Of a DNA stretch of 64,000 nucleotides, positions 54,526 through 63,272 are shown one piece after another. The position numbers and the translations under genes are program-made. The stretch is from an uncultured Eubacteriales bacterium (lineage in GTDB: Bacteria; Bacillota; Clostridia; Christensenellales; CALVMC01): assembly GCA_949296455.1 (NCBI GenBank), contig CASFOZ010000008.1, positions 1-64,000 on the forward strand, in the 5' to 3' direction. The notes beneath the pieces were generated by a model. That model saw only the letters and a program-made list of their open reading frames with translations. It ran no database searches and was not told where the DNA came from. Every line of letters begins with the position of its first letter. The stretch's first letter is position 1.

Positions 54526-54983
54526 ATAGATAGAGATGAGTTGAGAACTTTCTATTGACGGATAAGCAATAAGATTTGCTTCAATAGAAAAATTAAATTT
54601 ATTTCTATTTAAACTTTCAGTTAAAGAAAGTTTACGCCAAGCAATGAGCGAAAGAGTTGCATCGGAGCAAAGACTCAGCAAACGCTGAGTAAACCTTAAC
54701 GAGGTCAGGCGAAAAGCCCGTCCGGAAATGTAAAACAAGGACCAGAAGTTCGGTATCAGCCGGATTTAGAGCGGTTCAAACCGCAACAAAAAATAATACT
54801 TGTATTTTACGCAAAGAAACAAGTGACTATTGAATTATCCGAACGCTTTTGAGCGTCCAACCGTTGCTTAAGTTGTCTGAGGCGTAGTGTAAGGGGAAGC
54901 CATAATGAATTATGGGAAATTATAAGACAAATTACAAGTATTATTCAAAAAAGAGACGCAGCGATGCGTCTCTTTCTTTTTGT
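54526..54983 (+). ncRNA. structured free-standing noncoding RNA, family not recognised
   Basis: About 458 nt between a consensus promoter and a terminator, with no coding frame. Paired elements seen directly, from 5' to 3': TTTCTATTGA (54549-54558) with TCAATAGAAA (54581-54590), enclosing AGCAA/TTGCT; AAACTTTC/GAAAGTTT (54611-54633); ACTCAGC, loop AAAC, GCTGAGT (54673-54690); GGC/GCC with GAAAA loop (54708-54718); TCCGG with CCGGA (54721 and 54760); GCGGT, TCAA, ACCGC (54771-54784). A 13-bp perfect stem, AATAATACTTGTA (54792-54804) with TACAAGTATTATT (54933-54945), encloses a 3' domain with ACGCT/AGCGT, CCATAA/TTATGG and TTGTCT/AGACAA. I checked by eye for RNase P, tmRNA, SRP, 6S and intron signatures and found none. 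Confidence 0.8.
54951..54983 (+). terminator. intrinsic terminator of the structured RNA
   Basis: AAGAGACGCA (54951-54960), GCGA tetraloop, TGCGTCTCTT (54965-54974), followed by TCTTTTTG. It closes the RNA started at 54526. Confidence 0.92.
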
Positions 54984-55019
54984 TTCTGTTTTAGTTTTTA
55001 TTTTTTGTTTCGACTAACA

Positions 55020-55133
55020 GTTATTTTTACTGTTTTAGTATTTAATTTAAACTTTCGGTTATTTTTACTGTTTTAGTATTTAATTTAAACTTTCGGTTAT
55101 TTTTACTGTTTTAGTATTTAGTTTAAACTTTCG
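55020..55133. repeat. 38-bp tandem repeat, three copies
   Basis: Three contiguous 38-bp units (55020-55057, 55058-55095, 55096-55133), beginning GTTATTTTTACTGTTTTAGT and ending AAACTTTCG. The third has one A-to-G change. A degenerate fourth start follows. They fill the gap between the RNA terminator and the convergent PFL gene, are very T-rich on the plus strand and contain no gene. Confidence 0.92.
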
Positions 55134-55171
55134 GTTATTTTTTCGGTTTTCGTATTTATTTTTTTCGGTTT

Positions 55172-56521
55172 TCAGTTTTTATTGCTGTGAATGGGCGCAG
55201 GAATTTTTCCTCCTCGCATAATGAATTTAGCAGGGGAAGAAGTATTGACTGCAATAACGGGCGCAGTGCCTAAAAGCCCGCCGAATTCCACTTCGTCGCC
55301 GGCCTTTTTACCGTAGGCAGGTATTATTCTTACTGCCGTAGTCTTATTGTTAACCATTCCGATAGCAGCCTCGTCTGCGATAATCGCCGATATTATTTCC
55401 TCGCTCGTGTCACCGGGAATGGCTATCATATCGAGTCCTACGCTGCATACCGATGTCATTGCTTCGAGTTTGTCGAGTTTGAGTTTTCCTGCCCGTGCGG
55501 CGTTTATCATTCCTATATCTTCGCTTACCGGTATAAATGCTCCCGATAAACCGCCTATTGAAGAACTTGCCATTATTCCGCCTTTTTTAACTGCGTCGTT
55601 CAGCATGGCAAGGGCGGCTGTCGTTCCCGAACCGCCTACGCTTTCAAGTCCCATTTCTTCAAGTATATGCGCTACGCTGTCGCCTACGGCAGGGGTAGGG
55701 GCAAGCGAAAGGTCGACTATTCCGAATTTGACTTTCAGTCTTCTGCTCGCTTCTCTTGCTACGAGTTCTCCGACTCTTGTTATTTTAAATGCAGTCTGTT
55801 TGATTACTTCCGATACTTCGTTCAAACTTCCGTCGCATTTTTCAAGCGCGCATTTAACGACTCCCGGTCCGCTTACGCCTACATTTATTACCGTGTCGCT
55901 TTCGCCGACTCCGTGAAAAGCTCCTGCCATAAACGGATTATCTTCTACGGCATTGCAGAATACTACAAGTTTTGCGCACGCTATCGAAGAGTTCTCTCTC
56001 GTGTTATAAGCGCATTCCTTGACTATCTTGCCCATAAGTTTTACGGCGTCCATATTTATTCCGGCTTTTGTCGTTCCTACATTTACCGACGAACATATCT
56101 TTTTAGTGACCGTCAAGGCTTCGGGTATGGTTTTTATAAAATTTTCTTCGTATTCGGTCATTCCTTTATGAACTAATGTGCTGTATCCTCCGAGAAAATC
56201 AATTCCTATCTGGTCGGCTATTTTATCCAATGTCACTGCTATTTTCAATCCGTCGTTATTAGAGGCGCTTATTAAACTTATCGGCGTTACGGATACTCTC
56301 TTGTTTACTATGGGTATTCCGTATTCTTTTTCTATCTCTTCTCCGACCTTAACGAGATTTCCCGCCTTTTTCATTATCTTATCGTATATCTTTATACATA
56401 CTTTATTCGTGTCTTCTCCTGCGCAGTCAAAAAGCGATATACCCATAGTTATAGTGCGCACATCGAGATGCTGATCGGAAATCATTTTTATTGTTTCTAT
56501 TATCTGAGATTGCGATATCAT
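55172..56521 (-). CDS. PFL family protein (UPF0210/DUF711)
   Basis: 449 residues. Family pattern: [16 protein letters not shown] at the N-terminus, [16 protein letters not shown], and [20 protein letters not shown] in the C-terminal half. The family is structurally related to pyruvate formate lyase but lacks a confirmed activity. It is found next to an ACT-domain regulator, as here (11 bases apart), in Firmicutes and archaea. GAGGTAAAT precedes the ATG. Function unknown. Confidence 0.9.
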   Translation of the reverse strand: MISQSQIIETIKMISDQHLDVRTITMGISLFDCAGEDTNKVCIKIYDKIMKKAGNLVKVGEEIEKEYGIPIVNKRVSVTPISLISASNNDGLKIAVTLDKIADQIGIDFLGGYSTLVHKGMTEYEENFIKTIPEALTVTKKICSSVNVGTTKAGINMDAVKLMGKIVKECAYNTRENSSIACAKLVVFCNAVEDNPFMAGAFHGVGESDTVINVGVSGPGVVKCALEKCDGSLNEVSEVIKQTAFKITRVGELVAREASRRLKVKFGIVDLSLAPTPAVGDSVAHILEEMGLESVGGSGTTAALAMLNDAVKKGGIMASSSIGGLSGAFIPVSEDIGMINAARAGKLKLDKLEAMTSVCSVGLDMIAIPGDTSEEIISAIIADEAAIGMVNNKTTAVRIIPAYGKKAGDEVEFGGLLGTAPVIAVNTSSPAKFIMRGGKIPAPIHSNKN

Positions 56522-56532
56522 ATTTACCTCGT

Positions 56533-56802
56533 TTACAGCTTATGCATTGCGTTGAATATATCTTCGTGACGAAGCCTTATATCAAGATTTGATTTCTTTC
56601 CGAGTTCTGAAAGTCTTTTTGTAACCTCGTCAAAGGGGAGTGTGCATTTGCTTGTGTCGACAAGCATTATCATTGTAAAATAATCCTGCATTATCGTCTG
56701 CGATATGTCTTCTATGTTTATTTTTAAATCGCTCAGTTCTTTCGATACCGATGCGATTATCCCTAGTTTGTCTTTTCCTATTACCGATAAAATTGCTTTC
56801 AT
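56533..56802 (-). CDS. ACT domain protein (UPF0237)
   Basis: 89 residues forming a single ACT domain: [31 protein letters not shown], split by a short loop, and [13 protein letters not shown] domains bind amino acids, and this stand-alone type pairs with PFL family proteins. It is the first gene of the minus-strand pair, with AAGGTGC before the ATG. Confidence 0.9.
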   Translation of the reverse strand: MKAILSVIGKDKLGIIASVSKELSDLKINIEDISQTIMQDYFTMIMLVDTSKCTLPFDEVTKRLSELGKKSNLDIRLRHEDIFNAMHKL

Positions 56803-56969
56803 TTTGCACCTTCCTTTTTTTATATCAAAATTATAACACTTTATTATTTTTTTAACAAATAATTCCTTACATATTTACAAGTCCCTATTGAAAATAAATT
56901 AATTTATGTTATAATTTAATTGCGTAAAATTAATTTTATCGAATATATTAATTTTGCTCGGAGGTTTTT

Positions 56970-58115
56970 ATGGCAAAGGGCAGAAGTTGTTTGAGTTTTA
57001 TTTTCGGGTTTATTACCGCCGTTATAGTTATGGTGGGCATTGTCGTAGGCGGCGGTTTCTGGATTTATAAAACCGCTACGATACGGGGCATTGAAAATAC
57101 TTTTAATTTCAGTATTCCGCTCGAAGAAGACAGCGGCATAAAAGATAAAACGGTTGAAAAGCTTATTAATGAACTTACGACTATGCTGTCGGATACCGAT
57201 AATCTTTCAATTTCCACTCTCGAAACCTATTTCGGATTATCTTCTCTTTTGCCCGACGAGGTTTTAGGTATAAGTCTTTCGCCTATTAAAAACGCTTCTT
57301 TTTCAAATATGGAAGATGGTTTGAGAAATTTCGTGAACGGCATTACTCTCGAAAAACTTTCAAGTCCCGAAGGTCTCAATATTTCTCTTCCCGATATTCC
57401 CATTATCAACGAAATTAAAACTCAGAGTATTACGCAAGGGTTTGAAACACTTGCACAGTCTTTGGATACTGATACTTTAAGGGTTTCGGATTTACAAAAT
57501 AAATTCGGTATGAACATGGAAAATAATAAGTTTTTTGCAAGTATTATAGCAAAGGATACCGATGAAAATCCTATACTTCTTTCTCAGATAGGCGACGAAA
57601 TAAGCAATCTGACTTTCGGGGAAGTCTTTTCTGACGAGGACCTTGGCTCTTTAAGCACTCCTTTATACGATAAGAAAATATCTGAATTTTCTACTGCCAT
57701 AAACGGATTGAAACTTAACGAACTTTTGACTATCGATACCGAAAGTTCGAAATTTTTACAGGCTATTCAAAATAAAACTATCGACGATTTACAAGACCCG
57801 TCTTTTGTGAGCGACCTCAGAATTAAAGATATTTTCGATAATCCTACTTCTATTATTCAGTCAATTCTGGAAGACGAAGTGGAAGGCAGTGAGGAAACCT
57901 ATGTTACCGTTTCCAATCTTCAGGATAAACTTACAGTTAAAATTGCAGGGGCGACTTTATATAATTTAAAATCGTGGGGCTGTCTCGAAGGATTGCAAAA
58001 CGAAGACCTTGACAAGGTTATTACGATAGGCTCTTATCAGGATAAAAAAATAGGTGAACTTACCGTAGAAGAATTGACTTATGCTGCAATAAGCGCTCTT
58101 ACGCAAGGCTCTTAA
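56970..58115 (+). CDS. membrane-anchored repetitive surface protein
   Basis: 381 residues. An N-terminal membrane anchor (about 9-32, FIFGFITAVIVMVGIVVGGGF) is followed by about 350 extracytoplasmic residues made of repeated short units. Each pairs a Lys-rich turn with an LxxL or DL/EL step: LRVSDLQNKF, KKISEFSTAI, NKTIDDLQD, LRIKDIFDNP, KKIGELTVEEL. Such ladder-like proteins recur in gut Firmicutes and have no known function. CGGAGG precedes the ATG. A terminator follows at 58171. Confidence 0.65.
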   Translation: MAKGRSCLSFIFGFITAVIVMVGIVVGGGFWIYKTATIRGIENTFNFSIPLEEDSGIKDKTVEKLINELTTMLSDTDNLSISTLETYFGLSSLLPDEVLGISLSPIKNASFSNMEDGLRNFVNGITLEKLSSPEGLNISLPDIPIINEIKTQSITQGFETLAQSLDTDTLRVSDLQNKFGMNMENNKFFASIIAKDTDENPILLSQIGDEISNLTFGEVFSDEDLGSLSTPLYDKKISEFSTAINGLKLNELLTIDTESSKFLQAIQNKTIDDLQDPSFVSDLRIKDIFDNPTSIIQSILEDEVEGSEETYVTVSNLQDKLTVKIAGATLYNLKSWGCLEGLQNEDLDKVITIGSYQDKKIGELTVEELTYAAISALTQGS

Positions 58116-58170
58116 TTTAATAATAAATTTATCTTTGAAAAATTTAAATCAATTAAGATATAAACTGCCA

Positions 58171-58203
58171 AAACAGATAAAACAATTAGTTTATCTGTTT
58201 TTT
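58171..58203 (+). terminator. intrinsic terminator after the surface protein gene
   Basis: AAACAGATAAA (58171-58181) pairs with TTTATCTGTTT (58190-58200), loop ACAATTAG, then TTT. It separates the surface protein gene from the pyrophosphatase gene. Confidence 0.88.
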
Positions 58204-58300
58204 ATTTGAGAATATATTTTTATTACTTGGAAAAAATCGATAGCAAAATGAGAATAAATGTTATATAATTATATTAAATTTATGGAAGAGGTACACTTGA

Positions 58301-58843
58301 TTGAATATTTGGCACGATATAAATCCTGAAAGAATTAAGGAAAACGATTTTGTTTGCTGTATTGAAATTTCCAAAGGAAGTAAAAACAAATACGAACTCG
58401 ATAAGGAAACGGGGCTTTTGATTTTAGACCGTATTCTTTATACTTCCACTCATTATCCTGCAAATTACGGATTTATTCCGTTGACCTATGCTGAGGATAA
58501 CGACCCGCTGGACGTTCTCGTTTTGTGCAGCGAAGCCATTCAGCCTCTTGCAACCGTTAGATGTTATCCTATCGGCGCAGTAAATATGAGCGACGATAAT
58601 ATGTTGGATACCAAAATTCTCGCAATACCTTTTAAAGACCCGACTTGGAATTCTTATACCGATGTCTGGCAGCTTCCTCCGCATATTCTCGACGAAATTT
58701 CACACTTTTTCGAAGTTTACAAGCAGCTCGAACATAAAGATACCGTTATGCTGAAAGTTGCAAACAGAAAGGAAGCGGAATCTATTATTAACAAAGCGCT
58801 TGTAAGTTATAAAAAGAAATTTTCAAAAAAAGGGAAAAAATAA
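58301..58843 (+). CDS. ppa: soluble inorganic pyrophosphatase, class I
   Basis: 180 residues from a TTG start at 58301, with AGAGGT about 10 bases upstream. Signature DNDPLDVLVL (about 67-76), KGSKNKYELDKETG with its catalytic Lys, YPANYGFIP, and the later DPTWN loop. It hydrolyses pyrophosphate to phosphate in the cytoplasm. The next gene follows without a gap. Confidence 0.95.
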   Translation: MNIWHDINPERIKENDFVCCIEISKGSKNKYELDKETGLLILDRILYTSTHYPANYGFIPLTYAEDNDPLDVLVLCSEAIQPLATVRCYPIGAVNMSDDNMLDTKILAIPFKDPTWNSYTDVWQLPPHILDEISHFFEVYKQLEHKDTVMLKVANRKEAESIINKALVSYKKKFSKKGKK

Positions 58844-60280
58844 ATGTTTGATTGTTTGATTATAGGCGGCGGAGTTATCGGCTGTTCTATACTTAAATAT
58901 CTTTCAGACTATAATTTGAATTGCGCCCTTCTCGAAAAGGGCGACGATGTGGGTGTGGGCGCAAGCAGGGCAAACAGCGGAATCGTCCACGCAGGTTACG
59001 ACTGTAAGCCGGGCACATTGAAAGCCGAACTCAATGTCAGGGGAAACAAACTCTATGAGCAAAGTTGCAGAGAGTTAAAAGTAGATTTCAAAAAAATCGG
59101 CTCGCTCGTCGTCAGCGATAAAAACGGACTCGAAGAAATCAAGAAACTAGAAATACAGGGGATTTTAAACGGAGTCAATGTTTCCGTTATCGAAAGAAAG
59201 GAAATATTAAAAATAGAACCTAATATTGCTTCCAATATAAAATTCGCTCTTTATGCTCCCGACGCAGGTATAGTTTGTCCGTATAAATACACGATTGCTC
59301 TTGCCGAGCACGCACTTCTTAACGGGCAGAAAATTTTTACCGATTGTCTTGTCACCGGTATCGAAAGAAATAAAGAAGGCTTTAAAGTTAAAACCGTTCA
59401 AGGCGATTTCGAGTGTAAAATTCTCGTTAATTCGGCAGGAACACACTGTATGGAAATTAACGAAATGGCGGGGGCGGAAGTCTTTCCCGTATCTTTCAGA
59501 AGGGGTGAATACTTCGTTCTCGACGCAAAGGAAAGAAGAAACATACATACCGTTCTTTTCCCTCTTCCCGACGAAAAAGGAAAGGGAATACTTGTCGCTC
59601 CCACGGTGGACGGCAACGTTCTTTACGGACCGACTTCTATAAAAAGTCTGGATATGGACGATACCAAGGTTACGAAAAAAGGTCTTGAACAAATCAAGGA
59701 AAGCATAGGGAAAACTTATAAAAGCGCCCATATCGAAAATGCGATAAGGGCTTATGCCGGCAACCGCTGCATTGTGGGCGATGATTTCATTATTAAAGAA
59801 TCGGAAACCGTAAAAAACTTTATAATGCTACTCGGAATTTGTTCTCCTGGACTTACAGCAGCTCCCGCAATAGGGGAAAGGGTTTCGGAAAATATAGTAA
59901 GAAAATTAAATTGCTCCAAAAAAGACAGGTCTGAAATTGTATTCAGAGAAGAGAAAATAAAAGCTTCCGCATTAAAAAGAAAGGAACTTAAAAAACTTAT
60001 AAAAGAAGACGACAGTTGGGGCAGAGAAATTTGTCATTGCGAAAAAGTTACCGAACACGAAATTGTCGATGCCATTCATTCGATACTTCCCGCAAGAAGT
60101 TTTGACGCAGTCAAAAGAAGACTTCGCACGGGTATGGGAAGATGTCAGGGTGAAAACTGTTATAAAGAGGTTGCGGAAATTTTGTCGAGAGAACTTTGTC
60201 TTCCGATAGAAGAAATCAAATCGAGAGACAGCGGAGGAGAAAAGATACTGAAACAGTTTATTAACAAGTACAGAGTATAA
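58844..60280 (+). CDS. FAD-dependent oxidoreductase with C-terminal [2Fe-2S] domain (GlpA/LhgO-like)
   Basis: 478 residues. FAD-binding IIGGGVIGCSILKYLSDY (about 5-22) and ANSGIVHAGYDCKPG. The substrate domain is D-amino acid oxidase-like. The C-terminal BFD-like [2Fe-2S] domain has CHCEKVTEHEIVDAI and GMGRCQGENC. The closest known types are anaerobic glycerol-3-phosphate dehydrogenase and L-2-hydroxyglutarate oxidase. Its usual partner subunits are not present. It is co-transcribed with ppa. Confidence 0.85.
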   Translation: MFDCLIIGGGVIGCSILKYLSDYNLNCALLEKGDDVGVGASRANSGIVHAGYDCKPGTLKAELNVRGNKLYEQSCRELKVDFKKIGSLVVSDKNGLEEIKKLEIQGILNGVNVSVIERKEILKIEPNIASNIKFALYAPDAGIVCPYKYTIALAEHALLNGQKIFTDCLVTGIERNKEGFKVKTVQGDFECKILVNSAGTHCMEINEMAGAEVFPVSFRRGEYFVLDAKERRNIHTVLFPLPDEKGKGILVAPTVDGNVLYGPTSIKSLDMDDTKVTKKGLEQIKESIGKTYKSAHIENAIRAYAGNRCIVGDDFIIKESETVKNFIMLLGICSPGLTAAPAIGERVSENIVRKLNCSKKDRSEIVFREEKIKASALKRKELKKLIKEDDSWGREICHCEKVTEHEIVDAIHSILPARSFDAVKRRLRTGMGRCQGENCYKEVAEILSRELCLPIEEIKSRDSGGEKILKQFINKYRV

Positions 60281-60281
60281 T

Positions 60282-60971
60282 ATGGTTTTAAGAATTTTCG
60301 GCAAACAAGACGGCGATAATTTTACTGTAAAATCTATTGCGATAGAAGAAGAAGGAAATACCGTTCTCGTGTCGTTGAAAGGCGAAGGCTTGTCCGAATT
60401 TCTGCCTTATTTCGATGAACTTAAATTAAACGCTCTTGTATCTCTTAATGTTCCCGATGAAAATTGCGGAAGGTTCTTTTTAGAATACTTAAAGATATTC
60501 AGAAATAAAGGTCTTAACGAAATAACTGTATATGATAACGGCGAAAATTATTTTAATTACAAAAAATCGGAAACAAATCGCTGTCGCTCTGTTCTAAAAG
60601 AGAACGATAATTTTTATACAGTTAAATATTACGGCGATAGCAGTTGCGAAACTATAAAAACCGTAAATGCCGAAATCAAAAAAACAGGGAATAGTTCATT
60701 CTTATATCAAGGTAAAAGCAGTTGTCTGGTTTGCGATATGGATTCCTTTTATCTTATAAAAAAATTAAAAAACTTTAATGTCGCAGTGATAAATTTTAAC
60801 AGAATAATTTTGCCGAACGAAATAAACGCTTTAATTAATATATGCGGTCCGTTGTCAGCAGAAGGGAAAACTCTGATTCTGACAGGAATACGGAAGGAAA
60901 TAAAAAAGACGGAAAATTCAATAAAATGTTGTACTCTTCTTTCGGACGGGATATTAAGCATAAATGATTAA
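60282..60971 (+). CDS. hypothetical protein before comEC
   Basis: 229 residues starting two bases after the FAD oxidoreductase, without a clear ribosome binding site. The N-terminal half mixes strands and helices (FLPYFDELKLNALVSLN). The C-terminal half (NSSFLYQGKSSCLVCDMDS and PNEINALINICGP) resembles in outline the MBL-fold end of ComEC proteins, with none of the metal-binding His residues. I do not assign a family. It lies between the oxidoreductase and a ComEC that lacks an MBL domain. Confidence 0.5.
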   Translation: MVLRIFGKQDGDNFTVKSIAIEEEGNTVLVSLKGEGLSEFLPYFDELKLNALVSLNVPDENCGRFFLEYLKIFRNKGLNEITVYDNGENYFNYKKSETNRCRSVLKENDNFYTVKYYGDSSCETIKTVNAEIKKTGNSSFLYQGKSSCLVCDMDSFYLIKKLKNFNVAVINFNRIILPNEINALINICGPLSAEGKTLILTGIRKEIKKTENSIKCCTLLSDGILSIND

Positions 60972-61044
60972 AAATACTTAAAACGGCTTCTGTAATTCAT
61001 TTTAAGCCGATTTTACAAAAGATAAGGAGAAAAAAGGCGCAGAT

Positions 61045-62535
61045 ATGTTTCACTCTAAAATAATTAATCCGAGACCTATGGTGTTTGCTCTTATTTCTTT
61101 GCTTGCCGGAATTTTAATATCTTCTTTGAACTTTGCCGCAGTGGAAATTTCACTTGCCGTGCTTTCGGTTATTTCCGTTATTCTTTTTTTCTCTCTCAAA
61201 AAAACAAAAAAAGTCGCTCTTTATCTTTCCGTTCTCGTAATAGTTTTTCTTGCGGGTATGATTTCTTTCAACATAGTTACCGACAGATACGATTCCTTTA
61301 CTTCCGACTTCGGCGAGGGAATTGTTTCGGGCGTTGTAACTAATGTCAAATCCACTGACGACGGTTACGAATTTTCTTTGGAAAAGGTAAAGTTTAATGA
61401 CGAGGAAGTCAATTCGGACGCTTCTGTTTCTTCTTACGAGTTCGCAACGGTAGGCTCTAAAATAGTATTTTACGGAAAATTAGAAAAATATGAAATAAAC
61501 TCCGCTTCCTATTATATCAAGAAAATGAGAGTTAATATGCTATACAAAGCCGAAGTTATCAATATCATAGAAATTTCGGAAGGGGATTTGTCCCTTGCTC
61601 CGACTATAAGAAATATGGTTAAAGATTATCTTAACGAAAGTACTTTGAAAAGTACTTCTCCGATTTTCTACGCTATGTTTTTCGGCGATTCCGATTATAT
61701 CAACGAAGAGGTTATAAACGAATTCCGTCTTACCGGTCTTGCGCATATTTTTGCAGTATCGGGTCTTCATATCGGAGTGCTGAGCCTTTTTCTTATTAAA
61801 CTTCTCGAAAAACTAAGAGCCAACAATATCGTTAAATTTGTCGTCACTGCGATTATTCTTTTTCTTTACTGTGCGCTGTGCGAATTTTCTCCGTCGGTTT
61901 TAAGAGCCACTATTATGGTTCTTTGTTATCTGCTTGCGGATATTTTCGGAAGAAAAAAAGACAGATTTTCAGTTATGTGTACGGCTGCGTTCCTTATTTT
62001 GCTTTTTAATCCCTATGCTATCTTCGAGATAAGTTTTCAAATGTCTTTTGCGGCTATTTTCGGTATAATTCTGTGTTCTAAATCGATAAAGCAAAAATTA
62101 AAATTTTTACCCGATTGGATTTCTTCTTCCTGCGCAATGAGTCTTGCGGTAAATATTACCTTACTGCCTTTTATGCTGTATTATTTCGGGTATGCTTCGG
62201 TTGTCTTCCTTGCAGTCAATCTTTTACTGCTTCCTATATTGTCTTTGCTTTACATTCTTGCATTCTTCTCGGTGATTATCGGGCTTATAATTCCTTACGC
62301 TTATTATCTTACATTTGTCGTAAGTATGGTGATGTATATTATGGTTCTTATCAATTCACTGTTTGCAAACATTTCAATTACGGGTATCAATATTCAGATA
62401 GGTCTTGCGTTAATGATAATTTATCTTGCCGCAGTAATCTCTTCTTCGAGATTTGTTCTGATTCCCAAAAAAACAAAAAGAGCAGTCGGCGGTATATTTT
62501 CTTCCGTTGCTCTTCTTCTATTTATTTTTATTTGA
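61045..62535 (+). CDS. comEC: ComEC/Rec2 competence channel, short form
   Basis: 496 residues. N-terminal DUF4131 membrane and soluble part (residues 1-170) and the Competence domain with LAHIFAVSGLHIGVLSLFL (about 231-249) and about eight membrane helices. It ends shortly after residue 490, so the C-terminal metallo-beta-lactamase domain of full ComEC (usually 700 or more residues) is missing. ComEC carries single-stranded DNA into the cell. No comEA or comF is in the window. Confidence 0.9.
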   Translation: MFHSKIINPRPMVFALISLLAGILISSLNFAAVEISLAVLSVISVILFFSLKKTKKVALYLSVLVIVFLAGMISFNIVTDRYDSFTSDFGEGIVSGVVTNVKSTDDGYEFSLEKVKFNDEEVNSDASVSSYEFATVGSKIVFYGKLEKYEINSASYYIKKMRVNMLYKAEVINIIEISEGDLSLAPTIRNMVKDYLNESTLKSTSPIFYAMFFGDSDYINEEVINEFRLTGLAHIFAVSGLHIGVLSLFLIKLLEKLRANNIVKFVVTAIILFLYCALCEFSPSVLRATIMVLCYLLADIFGRKKDRFSVMCTAAFLILLFNPYAIFEISFQMSFAAIFGIILCSKSIKQKLKFLPDWISSSCAMSLAVNITLLPFMLYYFGYASVVFLAVNLLLLPILSLLYILAFFSVIIGLIIPYAYYLTFVVSMVMYIMVLINSLFANISITGINIQIGLALMIIYLAAVISSSRFVLIPKKTKRAVGGIFSSVALLLFIFI

Positions 62536-62579
62536 TAAATTTAAATTAAGCTGATTTCAAAAATCGTTTTAATATCCGT

Positions 62580-62948
62580 TTATGTTTCATAGAAGCCTAA
62601 ACTTATCATAAGCCCTTCGTTGACCCGTTCCATAAGCATTTCGGGAAGCTGTCCTATTTTTTCTTTCAGTCTTCTTTTGTCGAGTGTTCTTATCTGTTCA
62701 AGTAATACTACGCTGTTTTTAGGTAGTCCGAAATTTTCAGCTTCGAGTTCTATATGCGTGGGAAGTTTGGCTTTGTTTAACTGACTTGTAACGGCTGCGG
62801 CAATAATCGTCGGGCTGTATTTGTTTCCTACATCGTTTTGGACAATAAGTACAGGGCGGACTCCTCCTTGTTCGCTTCCTACTACCGGACTTAAATCCGC
62901 ATAAAATAAATCGCCTCTTTTGACCGTAAGTTTACCTGTGCTTTCCAA
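62580..62948 (-). CDS. MazF/NdoA-like mRNA interferase, no antitoxin seen
   Basis: 122 residues from TTG, with AAAGGTG about seven bases upstream. Family pattern: [21 protein letters not shown] and RPVLIVQND, then [10 protein letters not shown] and [13 protein letters not shown], matching the MazF/PemK/NdoA endoribonucleases. A MazE-like antitoxin is normally just upstream, but 62949-63272 has no supported frame on this strand. The protein may be the housekeeping NdoA type, with its partner elsewhere. Confidence 0.9.
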   Translation of the reverse strand: MESTGKLTVKRGDLFYADLSPVVGSEQGGVRPVLIVQNDVGNKYSPTIIAAAVTSQLNKAKLPTHIELEAENFGLPKNSVVLLEQIRTLDKRRLKEKIGQLPEMLMERVNEGLMISLGFYET

Positions 62949-62965
62949 ATTATCACCTTTTTCTT

Positions 62966-63023
62966 GTGTATAATGTTACAATACACTTTATGTTTGTTTT
63001 TTATTTTTTGATACTTTATCAAA
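62966..63023. promoter_or_regulatory. two inverted repeats in the mazF promoter region
   Basis: GTGTAT (62966-62971) and ATACAC (62981-62986) surround nine bases, and TTTGATA (63007-63013) and TATCAAA (63017-63023) surround CTT. The first covers the likely -10 of the minus-strand mazF promoter (TTATAC). Both look like operators. The rest of the 324-base gap up to 63272 is T-rich on the plus strand and without a gene. Confidence 0.5.
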
Positions 63024-63208
63024 TTTTAGCCGATTTTTCGCTTTTTTATGACTAATCGGTTTCACTTTTTTCATTTGATTTATTTGCGTTACACGACTTT
63101 CTGTTTGATATTTTTTAATTTTTTCCCAAACTTTGAACTTTATTCGGTTTTTTCAGCTTTTTTGTAATTTTATCGGTTTATTCTTTCTTATAATAATAAT
63201 GTTTAATG

Positions 63209-63237
63209 TTGACTAATTCTTTTTTAAAATATATAAT
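63209..63237 (+). promoter_or_regulatory. promoter of the rhamnulokinase-like gene
   Basis: TTGACT (63209-63214) and TATAAT (63232-63237) with a 17-bp spacer, about 28 bases before the GAGGT ribosome binding site of the next gene. Confidence 0.8.
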
Positions 63238-63272
63238 TATTTCGTTAAATAAAATATAAAGAGGTTTTTTAA

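Noticed and set aside
54526-54983. RNase P, tmRNA or SRP RNA identity for the structured RNA
   Set aside because: The RNase P P4 sequence, the tmRNA tRNA-like ends and the SRP tetraloop domain could not be found. A short GGTCAGG stretch near 54703 is not followed by the SRP core.
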